Source: Mytilus trossulus
Taxonomy: Eukaryota; Mollusca; Bivalvia; Mytilida; Mytilidae
Direction: 5' to 3'
Assembly: GCF_036588685.1 (NCBI RefSeq)
Contig: NC_086374.1
Span: 20,762,886-20,826,885 of the forward strand
DNA length: 64,000 bases
Shown piece after piece: positions 36,999 through 48,414 of this stretch (its first letter is position 1; every line of letters begins with the position of its first letter). The position numbers and the translations under genes are program-made. Below the pieces are notes generated by a model. The model made no database searches. It was not told the DNA's origin and worked only from the letters and a program-made list of their open reading frames with translations.

Positions 36999-37619
36999 CG
37001 TAAAAGAGCAATATTTCGGATTTTGCTGAAAGTGTTTACGCATTTATAACTTGTTAAGTATCATCTAAATATCGACAAATATGTATACAGAGTTACAGTC
37101 GAATAAAAAATTGTGAAATATGTCTATAAATAAATGAGATATGTTAAAAGCGGCAAAGAGTATAAAATTTTTTTTATTTGAATTACCAATTTTTTGAAAA
37201 TGCGCCCACATAATTCAGTTTATAAATTTCATTTTTGTGCTCTGTTTAAAACTGTTAACATTCCTATTTGAGATTATCTTGATTTAATACAACTTTCTAT
37301 GAACATTTAGGTTATTAATTAACGTTTTCACGTCGAAAGAATTTTCGTTCAATCATCTGTAGAATCATCTGTATACAAATCTTTACACAAAGAGGCAACA
37401 TATATGATAGTTTAGTTTGATTAAAAGAGGGCCTCGGATATAGCCTTGTTATACGCAAGATTTTATGTATCTCAAATTCATTCATTCATTCATGTGTTTT
37501 CAATCTAAACTTTTTTTTAGGTCTGTTTAAATATAAAGACTTGAACCAGTCGAGATTATTTCTAGAGATTTCCAACTTTTTCAGCGTAGAGAAAATTATC
37601 GTTTGATGTGTTTTATCAT

Positions 37620-38125
37620 TTGAAAAAAAGTACAATATCGTATATGACACGGAACAAAAGAATATTGCTGGTTATGACAAAGAGAAAAAAGAACAATATT
37701 GTACATGTATATGACAAAGTGAAAAAAGAACAAAGGTGTACATGTATATGACATAGAGAATAAAAGCAATATTGTATGTGATAAAGAAAAAACAAACAAT
37801 GATGAACATGCTTAAGACAAAGAGAAAAAAGAACAATATTGTACATGTTTATGACAAAGAGAAATAAGAACAACGTTGTATATGACAAAGAACAAAAAGA
37901 ACAATGTTGTATTTGACAATAGAGAAAAAGAACAATGTTGCATATGACAAAGAACAAAAAGAACAATGTTGTATGTGACAAAAAGAAAAAAAAAACAATG
38001 TTGTATATGAAAAGGAAAGGAAAAGCACAATGTTACATATGACAAAGAGAAAAAAGAACAATGGCGTATATGACAAAGAGAAAAAAGTAAAATGTCGTTT
38101 ATGACAGGGAACAAAAAGTACAATG
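37620..38125 (-). repeat. Minisatellite, ~33-36 bp period
   Basis: About 14 units built on 'atgacaaagagaaaaaagaa' and 'caatgttgtatatgac'. A short extension of the same unit reappears at 38545..38645, after an intervening family R4 repeat. All three long minus-strand frames here are translations of this repeat (Cys/Phe/Ser/Leu-rich), not genes. Confidence 0.85.
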
Positions 38126-38535
38126 TTGACCTACCGAATTAGACTATTTACCGGTTTTGTGATAACATTAGCAACACGAGGGATTCTACATATGAAGCAG
38201 GATCTGATGACCCTTCTGGAGCAACCGCGATCACCCACAATTTTTGATTGTGCTCGTTTTGCTGTTGTACCCATATTTGTGACATTTTGCCTATTTTTTT
38301 TACACATCGTTGTCAATATAATGGAATTTGATGCGACTGTCATTCAAGTGAGAGGTTTAGTTGGCTTTAAAACCAGGTTTAATCCACCAGAAAATGCCTG
38401 TACCAAGTCAGGAATATGACAGTTGTTATCAATTTGTTTGATGAGTTTGAGCTTTTGATTTTGTCATTTGATTACGGACTTTCCGTTTTGAATTTTTCTC
38501 GGAGTTCTGTAAGTTTGTGATTTTACTTTTCCTGT
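38125..38535 (+). repeat. Dispersed repeat copy inserted in the minisatellite (family R4)
   Basis: Starts 'gacctaccgaattagactat' and contains 'cttctggagcaaccgcgatc'. The start matches 'gacctaccaaattagactta' at 43452, and its end ('ttgattttgtcatttgatta', 'cggactttccgttttgaatt') matches 45478..45560. It splits the 'caatgttgtatatgac' minisatellite in two. Confidence 0.6.
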
Positions 38536-39746
38536 ATAAATATGAGAAAGAACAAAGTCGTGTATGACAAAGAACAAAAAGTGCAATATTGTATATGACT
38601 GAGAGAAAAAAAGAGTAATTTGTACATGGCAAAGAGAAAAAAAGTCAAATTGATTTCATCTGATTGATTTTATTAAACTGCTGAAATGACTATTCATTTA
38701 TCAGCTTGACAAACAAATTAGATACACACAGTATAGTATAAATACCGACCTTGACTTATCTCGGTTCACAAAACATTTTATCAATCAACCTTGGTGGTTT
38801 TCATTTCATAGATTTGATCTTGATAATAAGATTTTCTTTTCTGTTTGAAATCTTCTTAAAAATTCTTACATCAGACATTATTATTTTCGTATGCATGACA
38901 TTAGCTTTTAGTACATTAAAAAACTTCTTTTTTTAACATACTACTTTATACATTAAAGAAATAAATATTTGGTATTATATTCCCAAAGCGTGACAACGCA
39001 CAACAATTCACTTGAACCAACAATTCCTAATGGTGATTTTAACCTACGTTATCAGGTGTCTTGTCACCGCTGATATCCGAAGAGCCGTGGAAAAGGTTAT
39101 CTCCCTTCTCTACAAGTTAAAGATGATATTCACATCATATCTCAAGAGTTTTCCACAAAACAAAACAATTTTTTTTTTATAAAATAAGTATCAAATATCG
39201 GTTATTGTTAATGTAAAGGAATTGCCTTATTAGGAAAATGATATTTTTAATTTTCATCCATAACAGTAGTGTAAAAACTATTTTAAAGAAACTGTCAATG
39301 TCAATGAGCTTTCTAACTAAACATGATGTCAACAGTGGCAATGAAATCTGCCGGAAAATAACTGTTCCAATCATCAGATATCTGGACTTGGCTGAAATAT
39401 CGTAGTTTAGTTAAGTAGTTGATAAATCGAGCTAATATAGAAAATCCCATAATATCTTGACAGTCTGGGTAAATATGATAAATTGTTTATGCATGTCACA
39501 GGTATATATAGTGAAACAATATTCACTTCTGATATCAATTAAAGATAAATTTGGCTTTATCAAATCACATGTCAAACATCACGTTAATCTATTAAAATGG
39601 ACATTTAAGGGAAAACTAAATATTCATGATTGCAAAATGAATGTCAAATTGAGCTATCTTCAAAGGAAAAATTCTTTAATGCATTAAACTAGAAGTTGAC
39701 TAAGAAGTGGAACATTTACAGCTTTCGTTATTCGTAAATTCTCAAG

Positions 39747-42700
39747 ATGACTCACTATTCATTGTTATGCTTTTTATTCTTTATTTCACTATTCACAGAC
39801 ATATGTTATGGGTTTACTTGTGTTAAGGAAAACCCATGTAAATGTAGACTAGATGACGGGACTGTCATTGACTTATCACCACTGGGGTTGACGAGCGGAA
39901 ACCCGAAGTAAGTTGAAAATTACTTCTACAGTAAGTTTTAATACATGGTTTTTCAGTGGTGACAGCTTTATCTTTGATAATATTTCTTCAAATACAATTT
40001 CGTTAGAGAGTTTCGAAGCTAAAATATTTTGAAATCAATAACACAAACAGTTAGAAGTGTGATATCAGGTCCATACTTAGTCCGATATGGTATTCCATTC
40101 GATTACAATCATGGTCATCGTCAATACTAAAAGGAGAAAAACATGTTAAGGACCAATTATAGAATTCCATGATAAGGAATCTGTGAAAAAGATCTGAGCA
40201 AATGGCTAAGGTTTTATTTCTGTTTTGTGATTTAGTTAAATTGTCTTTGCATTTGTTTTATTGCAGATATAAAGATGTACCTGACGCCGGCGCTGGTGAC
40301 GTCTTCTCGTACAACCCTTGTTACAGTTTTACAGAAAATGCGTGTAATGATGTTTCAGTAAGTTTTTCAGAAATCATCATTAAATGTAAATCCGGACTGA
40401 GACCATTATTCCATTATGGCATAACATTACTTTACATATATCATATCCCACACTTTTTTATATTGACCATGTTGTTAAACATTTTGTGAATACTATATAC
40501 CATGTTCTTAAAATATATGGCCACTGTTTCAAAATACTTGGCATCCAACCCAGATCTGATACCAAAGAGAGCTTTATTAGGTGAGCATTTTCCTATGGGC
40601 GCAAGACATTTATCGAAAAAATTGAAAATATTCTGGGATATTTTGGGGCAGAGATTAGAGCCCCTTTTAGCGCAGGTTAAATCTGAATTTGATAGCTATT
40701 TTAGCGAAAACCTACCCGATTGAATGGTACCCACTAGACTAAAACCATGTAAGATATGCTTGCTTAAAATTTCCGTTCATTGCTTTTACAATTTGATTAA
40801 TCATGGGGGGAAATGCTATAGAAACAAACAGAGAAAAAAATCCAGTATATGTGATAGCTACCATTATTCAATAGTCAGAAAGACCAAGAAATAACACGAA
40901 TACTATCATCAAATTGCAAACAACAACATATCAAAATGAGTTTAGATGATTGTGCATCTCATACTAGACAACATTTGTAATTCTTATTTTGGCTTCGTTT
41001 TAATAACATTTTACAGATGCAGCATATCAGAATAAGAATATGGAGGTACTCTTGCCATTAAGATAATTCTTAACTAAAAATCCAAATGACGTAAACATTT
41101 GCTACTTTATGTCGCCGTACGGCCTTCAACAATGGGGCACGTGTACATACATACCTGTTTACCATCGGCTTGAAGAGGCTTCATACGTCAATTCCGAATG
41201 GGTTTCGCGTCTTTGAACACCCTTTTATATTCCGCAAAAGCTTCCTTTAGATTCTTATTTTTTGTCAGAATATGTTTGTCTTTATACATCGTAGTATCCA
41301 TTCCACTTACCCAATATTTCAATCTTATCGGAATAGATTCGAATATGAAATATACCGATAACCTTTTGATATAGGTATGTCAGATACGGAATGGTGCTGG
41401 GTTCAGTGCAGGAACACAAGATAGTGCCCGATTTCAGTATGATGAGCAAAACGGACTGGCTCTTGTGTATTCAGCAACGAGTGATGTTTTGAGGTCAGTA
41501 TATTTTTGTTTTTTTAAATTCAATATGAAAAAGGTGATACCTGTACATGCATTTTTTTGGTAATCTGATATAAAGCATTTCGGGAAATTGTATCATTCAT
41601 GATTTTGAGTGAACTTCCGAAAAAACAAACTGCAAAGAATTATTGTACAGGAAATCGGCTAGAATTCTGCGACTTGTATGCAAACATAAATTCACATGAG
41701 TAGAACGGGATCTTTTCTTGAAAATCTATATTTAAGTTGATTTCTTCGAGCATCAATTAATGTCATAACGACATTCTTGGCTAAATCAATACATAAAATC
41801 ATTAAATATTATTTCCAGAACTACATATACGTATCTCCAGTGTGAACCTGATCAGGAGGGGGCATTAAATGTACTAGGTGAAATTGTGCCTGATGGTAAC
41901 TATGTAAGTGTCAATATTCTAGTTGGTCATACGATTACAAAAAACATATAAGCATTGCAAAATCCAGTTCTATTGCCTGTTAGTGGCACATTACGAGTCC
42001 TTCCTGCGACTACTTGACTTTAACCAATAATACGACAGGTTCCACATGAGGAGCATGATCTGCCTACATCTCCGGAGCCCACAAGATTACTCGTCAGTTT
42101 TCGTTTCTTTACATAGAAATGGATAAGAAAAGCGTAGTAACCAGTAAGAAAACAGAAAATACAAACGTTCTCAAGTAGTCATAATTGACGATTTCTATGT
42201 CAAAGTAAAGAAGGTTAACACAAATACGCAGAACTTTTAGTTAAAAGGCGAAGTGTTAGCTTTTTTTCTCTCTTTCGGATATGCCTTGCATGATAAAGTT
42301 AATTATAATTAAGTGTTTCGTGTAATCGCTAAAACAAATTGTTTATATGGTGTATAGATTTTATAATATTAAGCTTACGTTAAGTTTTCAATTGAAAAAT
42401 ATGTCTTTATTGTTTTCAGTATCTGTATTTGGCTAGCAAATACGCATGTCCAACTAAAGACAAATCCGGTTCCAGTGGTGGCGGTGGTCTATCAGGTGGA
42501 TCCATTCTTTTAATTATGTAATTATACAAGCGAAATATAAAGTTATTTTTTGTATATTCAAGATTCCATTTTTAAGTCGAATCAAAGATAGAGCTCTTCA
42601 AGTTTGTTCACGAAAACGCCACACTCGAAAATAAACGGTCAAAATGAAAAACTATGAAAATTACCGAAGATGCTATCTCACACAGCGGATGATTTTTCCA

Positions 42701-44324
42701 GGTATAAAAGATTGATCCCACAAAAACCGTTATGCAGAAAAACGGTACATTTTATATTTGAAATTGTCCTGTCAGTTGTTAGTTTTTGTTACAAAGCAAT
42801 TATATTCGAACCTAAGCCTGTTTAAAATGAACAAAAAAGGAATGTCTAGATATGCTAGCAAAATATGGAATAGGAAAATCCATCTTTATAAAATATTATG
42901 TTTGAATAGATCTTATTGTAATTGCTGTATTTTTAGCTTTCTTGTCATCTGAAATAGAAGAACATACGTATGATGACGAATTTAAATCTGGTTAAAATTC
43001 AGATATATTGACGATTTTTTAGCAGATTACGTCAAAGTCATGATATAAAACAAAAAGGCCGATATTTACTCCATTTAATTATACAAGCAATCCCTGTGTT
43101 CTAAGAACACTCTCTAATTCATTTCTATTTTACCAATATATATGTCAGGCTTTCAACACTATAAAAATGATTCCACTACCAATTTCAGAGTTGTTGTGCT
43201 GTTATTTGTTTACCTTATTGGAGGATTAGCATTCCAAACAGCTGTGAAAAAGGCAGAAGGCACAGACCGAATACCTAACTTAGGTTTCTGGGTGGCATTA
43301 CCAGGCTTGATTAAGGTAAGTATCATTTATACTACTTCATTTGCATTGCTTTATGGTTAATTAGATGCCTTTCTGTTCAAGCAGATATTAAAGATAAACT
43401 GCCCAAATAAGTTATGCATGTATATCTCAAGCTTGTCGACACATATATATGTGACCTACCAAATTAGACTTATCACAGGAAATGTACTGACATGAGCAGC
43501 ATAGCGGCTGTCACGTGTGGCAGCAGATTGGTATACCGGGGCACCCGAGATCACTCACCCACTGTTTTGGTGGGATTCCTGTTGCAAAGCCTTTGTTTTT
43601 TATGTTGTGTTTTGTGTTCTGGTGTTTGTCTGTTTGTAACTAGGTTTTATTTGATTTTAGCCATAGATTGGTCTTTCGAGTTATATCTTTCGCCTCTCTT
43701 TTATATAGCTGGTTTTAAGCTAAATTTAATATCAATCCAAAAACTTTCGCTTCATTGGTTTACATTTGTATACAACTGGGTGTCTCTTATTTTATTATGC
43801 ACGCAAGTTTATAACATACTTTAATGCATGTGTATGTGTATTACCACTGTTGGTATTATCACTATTATGCATGCAAGTTTTTAGCTCACTTCTGTGTTGT
43901 ATTCATATCATTGGATGGGTGCCGTTGATTGTATTTTGCACACAAGTTTATACATGTATTATATACTGTATATGTACTGCATGTATATACATACCACAGG
44001 GTTGGTGTCGCTATTTTCCACGCAACCATATATACATGCCGCTATAAATGTATAATGTTATAGTTTATAGTTATCATACATCGATTGTGAACATGAAAAA
44101 TGATGAGAATGACAAAATAGTTATGAACAAAAAGACATTATTCACACTTTCTAAACGATATCCCTATTTGATTGAATTAAGTCATTATCATAGTTTATAT
44201 GAACATATAGGATTCTGTTGCATTCAAATTTTCGTCAAAAAATAATTGTGTTATGATTTTTCAGGAAGGATTTTCGTTGACCTTCAATACAGCAAAATTA
44301 AAAGCTGGATATAGTTCGATATGA
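39747..44324 (+). CDS. M6PR: Cation-dependent mannose-6-phosphate receptor-like protein, copy 2
   Basis: Seven coding exons: 39747..39907, 40267..40357, 41375..41493, 41819..41903, 42420..42517, 43189..43315, 44265..44324 (246 residues). The signal peptide is MTHYSLLCFLFFISLFTDIC. The eight luminal Cys match copy 1 (FTCVKENPCKC, NPC..C, VCQ, QCE, YAC). It has no N-glycosylation sequon, unlike copy 1. Candidate ligand residues are Gln (SAGTQDS), Arg (VLRTTY), Glu (LGEIV) and Tyr (NYYLY), so the Gln-Arg-Glu-Tyr set of M6P-binding MRH domains may be complete here. A Gly/Ser linker precedes the membrane segment (SILLIIVVVLLFVYLIGG), then RIPNLGFW. The tail is very short and ends GYSSI, a YxxI signal at the extreme C-terminus. 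All six intron phases (2,0,2,0,2,0) equal copy 1, showing a tandem gene duplication. Confidence 0.85.
40502..40723 (+). other. Unassigned 73-codon open frame in intron 2 of M6PR-like copy 2
   Basis: Reads MFLKYMATVSKYLASNPDL, then a Lys/Arg and Leu-rich part ending FDSYFSENLPD. The composition is less AT-driven than the flanks and looks protein-like. I do not recognise it; it may be a remnant of a mobile element. Confidence 0.25.
43448..43705 (+). repeat. Dispersed repeat copy (family R4) in intron 6
   Basis: Starts 'gacctaccaaattagactta' and ends 'gccatagattggtctttcga', then 'gttatatctttcgcctctct'. The long plus-strand frame at 43492..43824 is repeat-derived. Confidence 0.55.
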
Positions 44325-44348
44325 GACTTATGAACATGTGGATTATGG

Positions 44349-44354
44349 AATAAA
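44349..44354 (+). other. Poly(A) signal AATAAA of M6PR-like copy 2
   Basis: Canonical hexamer 25 bp after the stop; a second AATAAA is at 44469..44474. Confidence 0.5.
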
Positions 44355-45700
44355 CATTTGGAAGCAATATTTTTAAAATGTGGCTAATTATACATAAAGA
44401 TGTATAAGATTATTGTTATTGACTGATCATGGTATATGAACATTCAGTATAAACTATATTTGTTTTAAAATAAACATAAATACATGATTTCAATGAATTA
44501 TTTTTGGGTTGTTTTTTTGTGTTATCAAGGACGTAGGTTTTCTCCAATACAAAATGTAAGACAGGAATGCAGCAAGACCCCGATATTCAGAAGCTTGACT
44601 ATCACTTCAGAAATTGATGGATTGTTTTAGCGGCAAATTAAATAAATCTCCAGAACACATACGAATGTGAAATAAATATAGATTCTGCTTTTTGTACCAG
44701 AATGACACGATTGGCCGCGTATTTGTTTTTTTCTTCTTGCTGGTTCGCAAGGTATCACTGACATGTCAACCTACTCATGGACATCATTCTGACTCAAGTC
44801 GACCAGTATAAAATTTTACACTCACTCATTGATGCCACGTGCTCAGTAAAGAAGCAGCGAATACCTTTTTTTTTTAAAGTCTTTTGTTGTGTCCTCTAGT
44901 TGATAAAGCCCACTGCCTCCCACAATCTTTTAAGAAAATTATAAAATTAATAGAAAAAGTGGTAGGGACTTTGTTTATACACAACTCGAGCATAGTTGAT
45001 ATTCCGAATAGATGAACAGAGAACCATACATGACACTTTAAACGTATGATGTATCAAAAATAACCCATAACCGCTTTTAATGCAAGAAAAATGGTAAATA
45101 GTTTATTCATATTAACTCACCGTATACTTGTTAATTCTCATAATTTTTTTGTGCCATTCGGCATGGAAATTATCGAATAACAACTGTATTTCAGAAAACA
45201 CCTAGATATATTTTGAAAATTTTATTTTAACATGTTATTGGTAGCTATAATTGCGTGATAGCTAGTTTTTGTTTTAGGAGTAATCATCATCGTGAACGCT
45301 TTAGACCCCATCCCGGCCCCATGCTTATAATGGCCCACACACTTTGAGTCTCGAAAAAGAGATACTGTAATTACACCCACAATAAATCGTGTAAATAAAA
45401 CATTTGAAGGCAATATGAGAAAACCAAAATCAAACAATCGACAATTATCATATTTTGATGGATTCTACTACAAATTGTTTTGTTTTTTGATTTTGCCATG
45501 TGATTATGGACTTTCCAAATTGATTTTCCTCTGAGTTCAGTATTTTTGTGATTTTACTTTTTGCAATTTAATTTTGGATGTAACGCGTCTTCTGATTGAC
45601 TGACGTTGTTTTATTATCAGCCCATAGACATAATTTAGGCATGTGACCGTGACGTCATCAACGTTTTTTAATAATTTTCTACGGTTAAAAATGGAATTTA

Positions 45701-45876
45701 GAATTAAATTATGAGAAATGACTGTAATATTTTTTCTGTCTATTCGAAATAACATAAAAAAATATGGTGCACACTGTTAAATAACCCGCTACGCGCGTTA
45801 TTCAGTGTGCACCACATTTTTTATGTTATTTCTTGATAGACAGAAAAAATATTACAGTCATTCCTTAAATAATTCT
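45701..45876. repeat. Fold-back (hairpin) element, ~75-bp arms
   Basis: Near-perfect inverted repeat. The left arm runs from 'gaaatgactgtaatattttt' through 'aacataaaaaaatatggtgc' to 'acactg'. The right arm is 'cagtgtgcaccaca', 'ttttttatgttatt', 'cagaaaaaatattacagtca', 'ttcctt'. The tip is the GC-rich palindrome around 'cccgctacgcgcg'. There is no coding capacity, so it is a non-autonomous element. Confidence 0.85.
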
Positions 45877-46269
45877 ATTTTTCTATATGATGTTGATTTT
45901 ATCCTCCAATCTTACTACTTTTCCTTGATTATTCGCTTTGGTTGAGTTTTTGTAATCTTTTTCTTGGTGGTTCTCTTTTGGCGTTTTTTTACCTGCAGTA
46001 AAGATTTTCAGATTTATGTGTACATAAAATAAGCCAGTTATTAAACGATGAATTTAGGTAAGTTTTGAGTCCTTTATGATATCCGATTTTTATGTAAAAT
46101 AAAGTTATGTAATGATTTATCTACGTTATTTAAACAAAACACACTACAAAGATCGAATTAAACTAGTCTACGCCTTCAAAGATAGAAATAAAAAAAAATG
46201 GACCTCGTTTTGTTACATCCGTCGAAGATCAGTATTACGTTATACTGTTCTCTGTTTGTCCGTCGTAAT

Positions 46270-46500
46270 AGTTATCAAAGGTACCAGGATTATAATTTAG
46301 TACGCCAGACGCGCGTTTCCTCTCCATCAGACTCATCAGTGACGCTCATCAAAATATTTATAAAGCCAAACAAGTACAAAGTTGAAGAGCATTGAGGATC
46401 CAAAATTCCAAAAAGTTGTGCCATTACGGCTAAGGTAATCTATGCCTGGGATAAGAAATTCCTTAGTTTTTCGAAAAATTAAAAATTTGTTGAACCGATG
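46270..46500 (+). repeat. Dispersed repeat copy (family R3)
   Basis: Starts 'gttatcaaaggtaccaggat' and contains 'catcagtgacgctcatcaaa' and 'atatttataaagccaaacaa'. A partial copy lies at 60875..60990. Confidence 0.75.
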
Positions 46501-46555
46501 TCAATGCTAACAATATTTGTTTCAGGAATAACCTTCACCTGGTAACCTTGCGGAA

Positions 46556-46673
46556 GCATTTTTTTTTGTTCTCCTCTGGCTGGGTTTCGTTCTCATGGTT
46601 CTGAGATATCGTGGCACCAAATCGCTTTGCATTATGCCCGACCAGCTAGACCACTCAACCACCTAGGCTCTAC
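46556..46673 (-). mobile_element. tRNA-derived SINE with A-rich tail
   Basis: On the minus strand it begins 'gtagagcctaggtggttgag', then 'tggtctagctggtcggg'. This matches the D-arm/box A of a Leu/Ser-type tRNA (TGGTTGAGTGGTCTA). A degenerate box B follows ('gaacgaaaccc'), and the element ends in 'gaacaaaaaaaaa'. About 117 bp. It is not a functional tRNA because no acceptor stem is formed. Confidence 0.5.
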
Positions 46674-46816
46674 AAAAATAAAGCTACCCTTCCTCTTCAG
46701 TTTTTATCTAGCGTCGTAACAGGTGCATTAAGTTAAAACCATGTTACCAATTATAGCTTTGTTGTTACTTTTAATCGTTTACCTGCGATGTTGCAGAAAA
46801 GAATTACGCGCTTTGT

Positions 46817-47170
46817 GTGATGGTTTCTTTTGATTCTGTTGACAATTTTGACTGTTCAACTCCTTACACTATACTTCAACACAATCTTATCAGACTAAAG
46901 TTGTCCTATTTAATTCTACCGTACTGTAACTCTGAATGCAAATATATTTGCAGAAACTCATTTAAAGCCTTTTCTGATGAGAAAGGTAAATATGCTAGAT
47001 ATACTTACTGGAGGTGTAAATTATTTCCGGCTTATTGATATTTATGTAACAAAGTTTATCGACAGGTTGTAGGTATTCGGGATTTCCTATGGGCACTAAT
47101 TGTGTCCCTTCAATTGCAGACTTGTTCTTATACATGTACTCAGGTTATGAATCACAGTTTTTGACTTAAC
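46817..47170 (+). pseudogene. Penelope-like reverse transcriptase remnant
   Basis: Three conserved blocks in broken frames: FDCSTPYTILQHNLIRLKL (46845-46900 area), then DIYVTKFIDRQVVGI, then after a frameshift FPMGTNCVPSIADLFLYMY (about 47085-47145). The PMGTNCxPxxADLFL block is typical of Penelope-type and related reverse transcriptases. Stops and frame breaks show decay. The downstream catalytic YIDD-like segment was not found intact. Confidence 0.65.
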
Positions 47171-48149
47171 TTAGTAGAGATCCGTTTAAATTGCATTTAA
47201 GTGATAAAATTCAACTCACCGTTATCTTGATGATTTTTTTTCGTTTAATAGATGATCAAGAATTTCTAAGAAACAGAACAAAAATACAGCCGTAATTTTC
47301 TTCAAGGAACTTACTTTAAATATATCAAATGTAGACAGTAATAACTGTCCTCTCCTTGATTTAGATATTTCTGTTTAATACGGGTCAGTTTCAACACCAC
47401 ACTATAAAGATCACTAAAATTAACAACTTTTCAGTAACTACTAGATAAAGTTAAAAGAGAGAAAGAGAGTCAAAGAGATGAACAAAACATTATCTAAAAT
47501 GACAAAGGTCAATGAAACAATAATTTGAAAACGCATGTGGGAGAAAGGAGAAGATGGATGAGAGAAGTGAGGAAATTCAAAAGTCTACCCCATCATCTTC
47601 TTCTTCTTCTTCAGCATGTTCAGGATGTCCACCCTATCTGCAGGGTCACCGCATTAAAAAAAATGTCTATTTTTAAAATTGCGTTATTAGAAATTTTATG
47701 TACTAGTTAAAAATTTAAAATAATAGTAACAGAGTTAGAATAGGGTTAGACTAAAAACTAGTTAAAAAACAGGAACTTGTATTTACACTATATACATTTT
47801 AAAATGGATAAAAATACTAACGTATCAGTTGTTTAAATTTCTCATAGCAAAAAGGGAAGTGATATGAATTACTATTCCGTATTAGTTATAGGTAAATGTA
47901 TGCACTAGTGTAGTTTCATATTTAGTTTATATGTACTTAAAAAATCAAAAATGGTAAAAAGAAAAAGAAAAAAGAAAATGAAAAAAACTATAATAAAAAA
48001 AATGTTTAAAAAACAGTAGAGGTCGTCAACACAATTTAAGGTCTACAAGTTTATTTACAGGGGTAATTAATATTCAAAATACTCTAGTTATGATTTTAAC
48101 TAAGGATTACTTTACTATATCACTTAGTATTTAATTAAGTTTATATAAA

Positions 48150-48250
48150 ATTGAAAATGGAAATGGGGAATGTGTCAAAGAGACAACAACCCGACCATAG
48201 AAAAAAAAAACAACAGAAGGTCACTAACAGGTCTTCAATATATAGTATAC
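48150..48250 (-). repeat. Dispersed repeat fragment (family R2)
   Basis: 'gaaaatggaaatggggaatg' followed by 'tgtcaaagagacaacaaccc'. Near-identical to 54898..54960, and its reverse complement matches 59590..59690. Confidence 0.7.
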
Positions 48251-48414
48251 ACATAAATAGTATAATACTTGTTACATGTTACATTCCCTCGAGTGACAGC
48301 CAACTGCATGTTAAGCACCGAACTTTAACTGATTGTTCATTTGTTTTCCAAAAGTTGGTCTCTTTTAGCATGCAATGCATAGATCTAGTCTTTGCAGATT
48401 CGTTCTAAATCTCT

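Larger units (their letters stand above)
36330..39746. other. Spacer between the two M6PR-like genes
   Basis: Holds a minisatellite (37620..38125) and repeat fragments at about 36895..36995 and 38125..38535. No exon with consistent splice sites was seen. Confidence 0.5.

Noticed and set aside
37616-38123. Long minus-strand frames rich in Cys, Phe, Ser and Leu
   Set aside because: Translations of the 33-36 bp minisatellite; open frames arise because the period and base content avoid stops.
38123-38419. 98-codon plus-strand frame between the receptor genes
   Set aside because: Lies within a dispersed repeat copy and is not conserved in the related copy at 43448.
43492-43824. 110-codon plus-strand frame in intron 6 of the second receptor gene
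   Set aside because: Coincides with a dispersed repeat whose relatives lie at 36895 and 38125; no domain or splice support.
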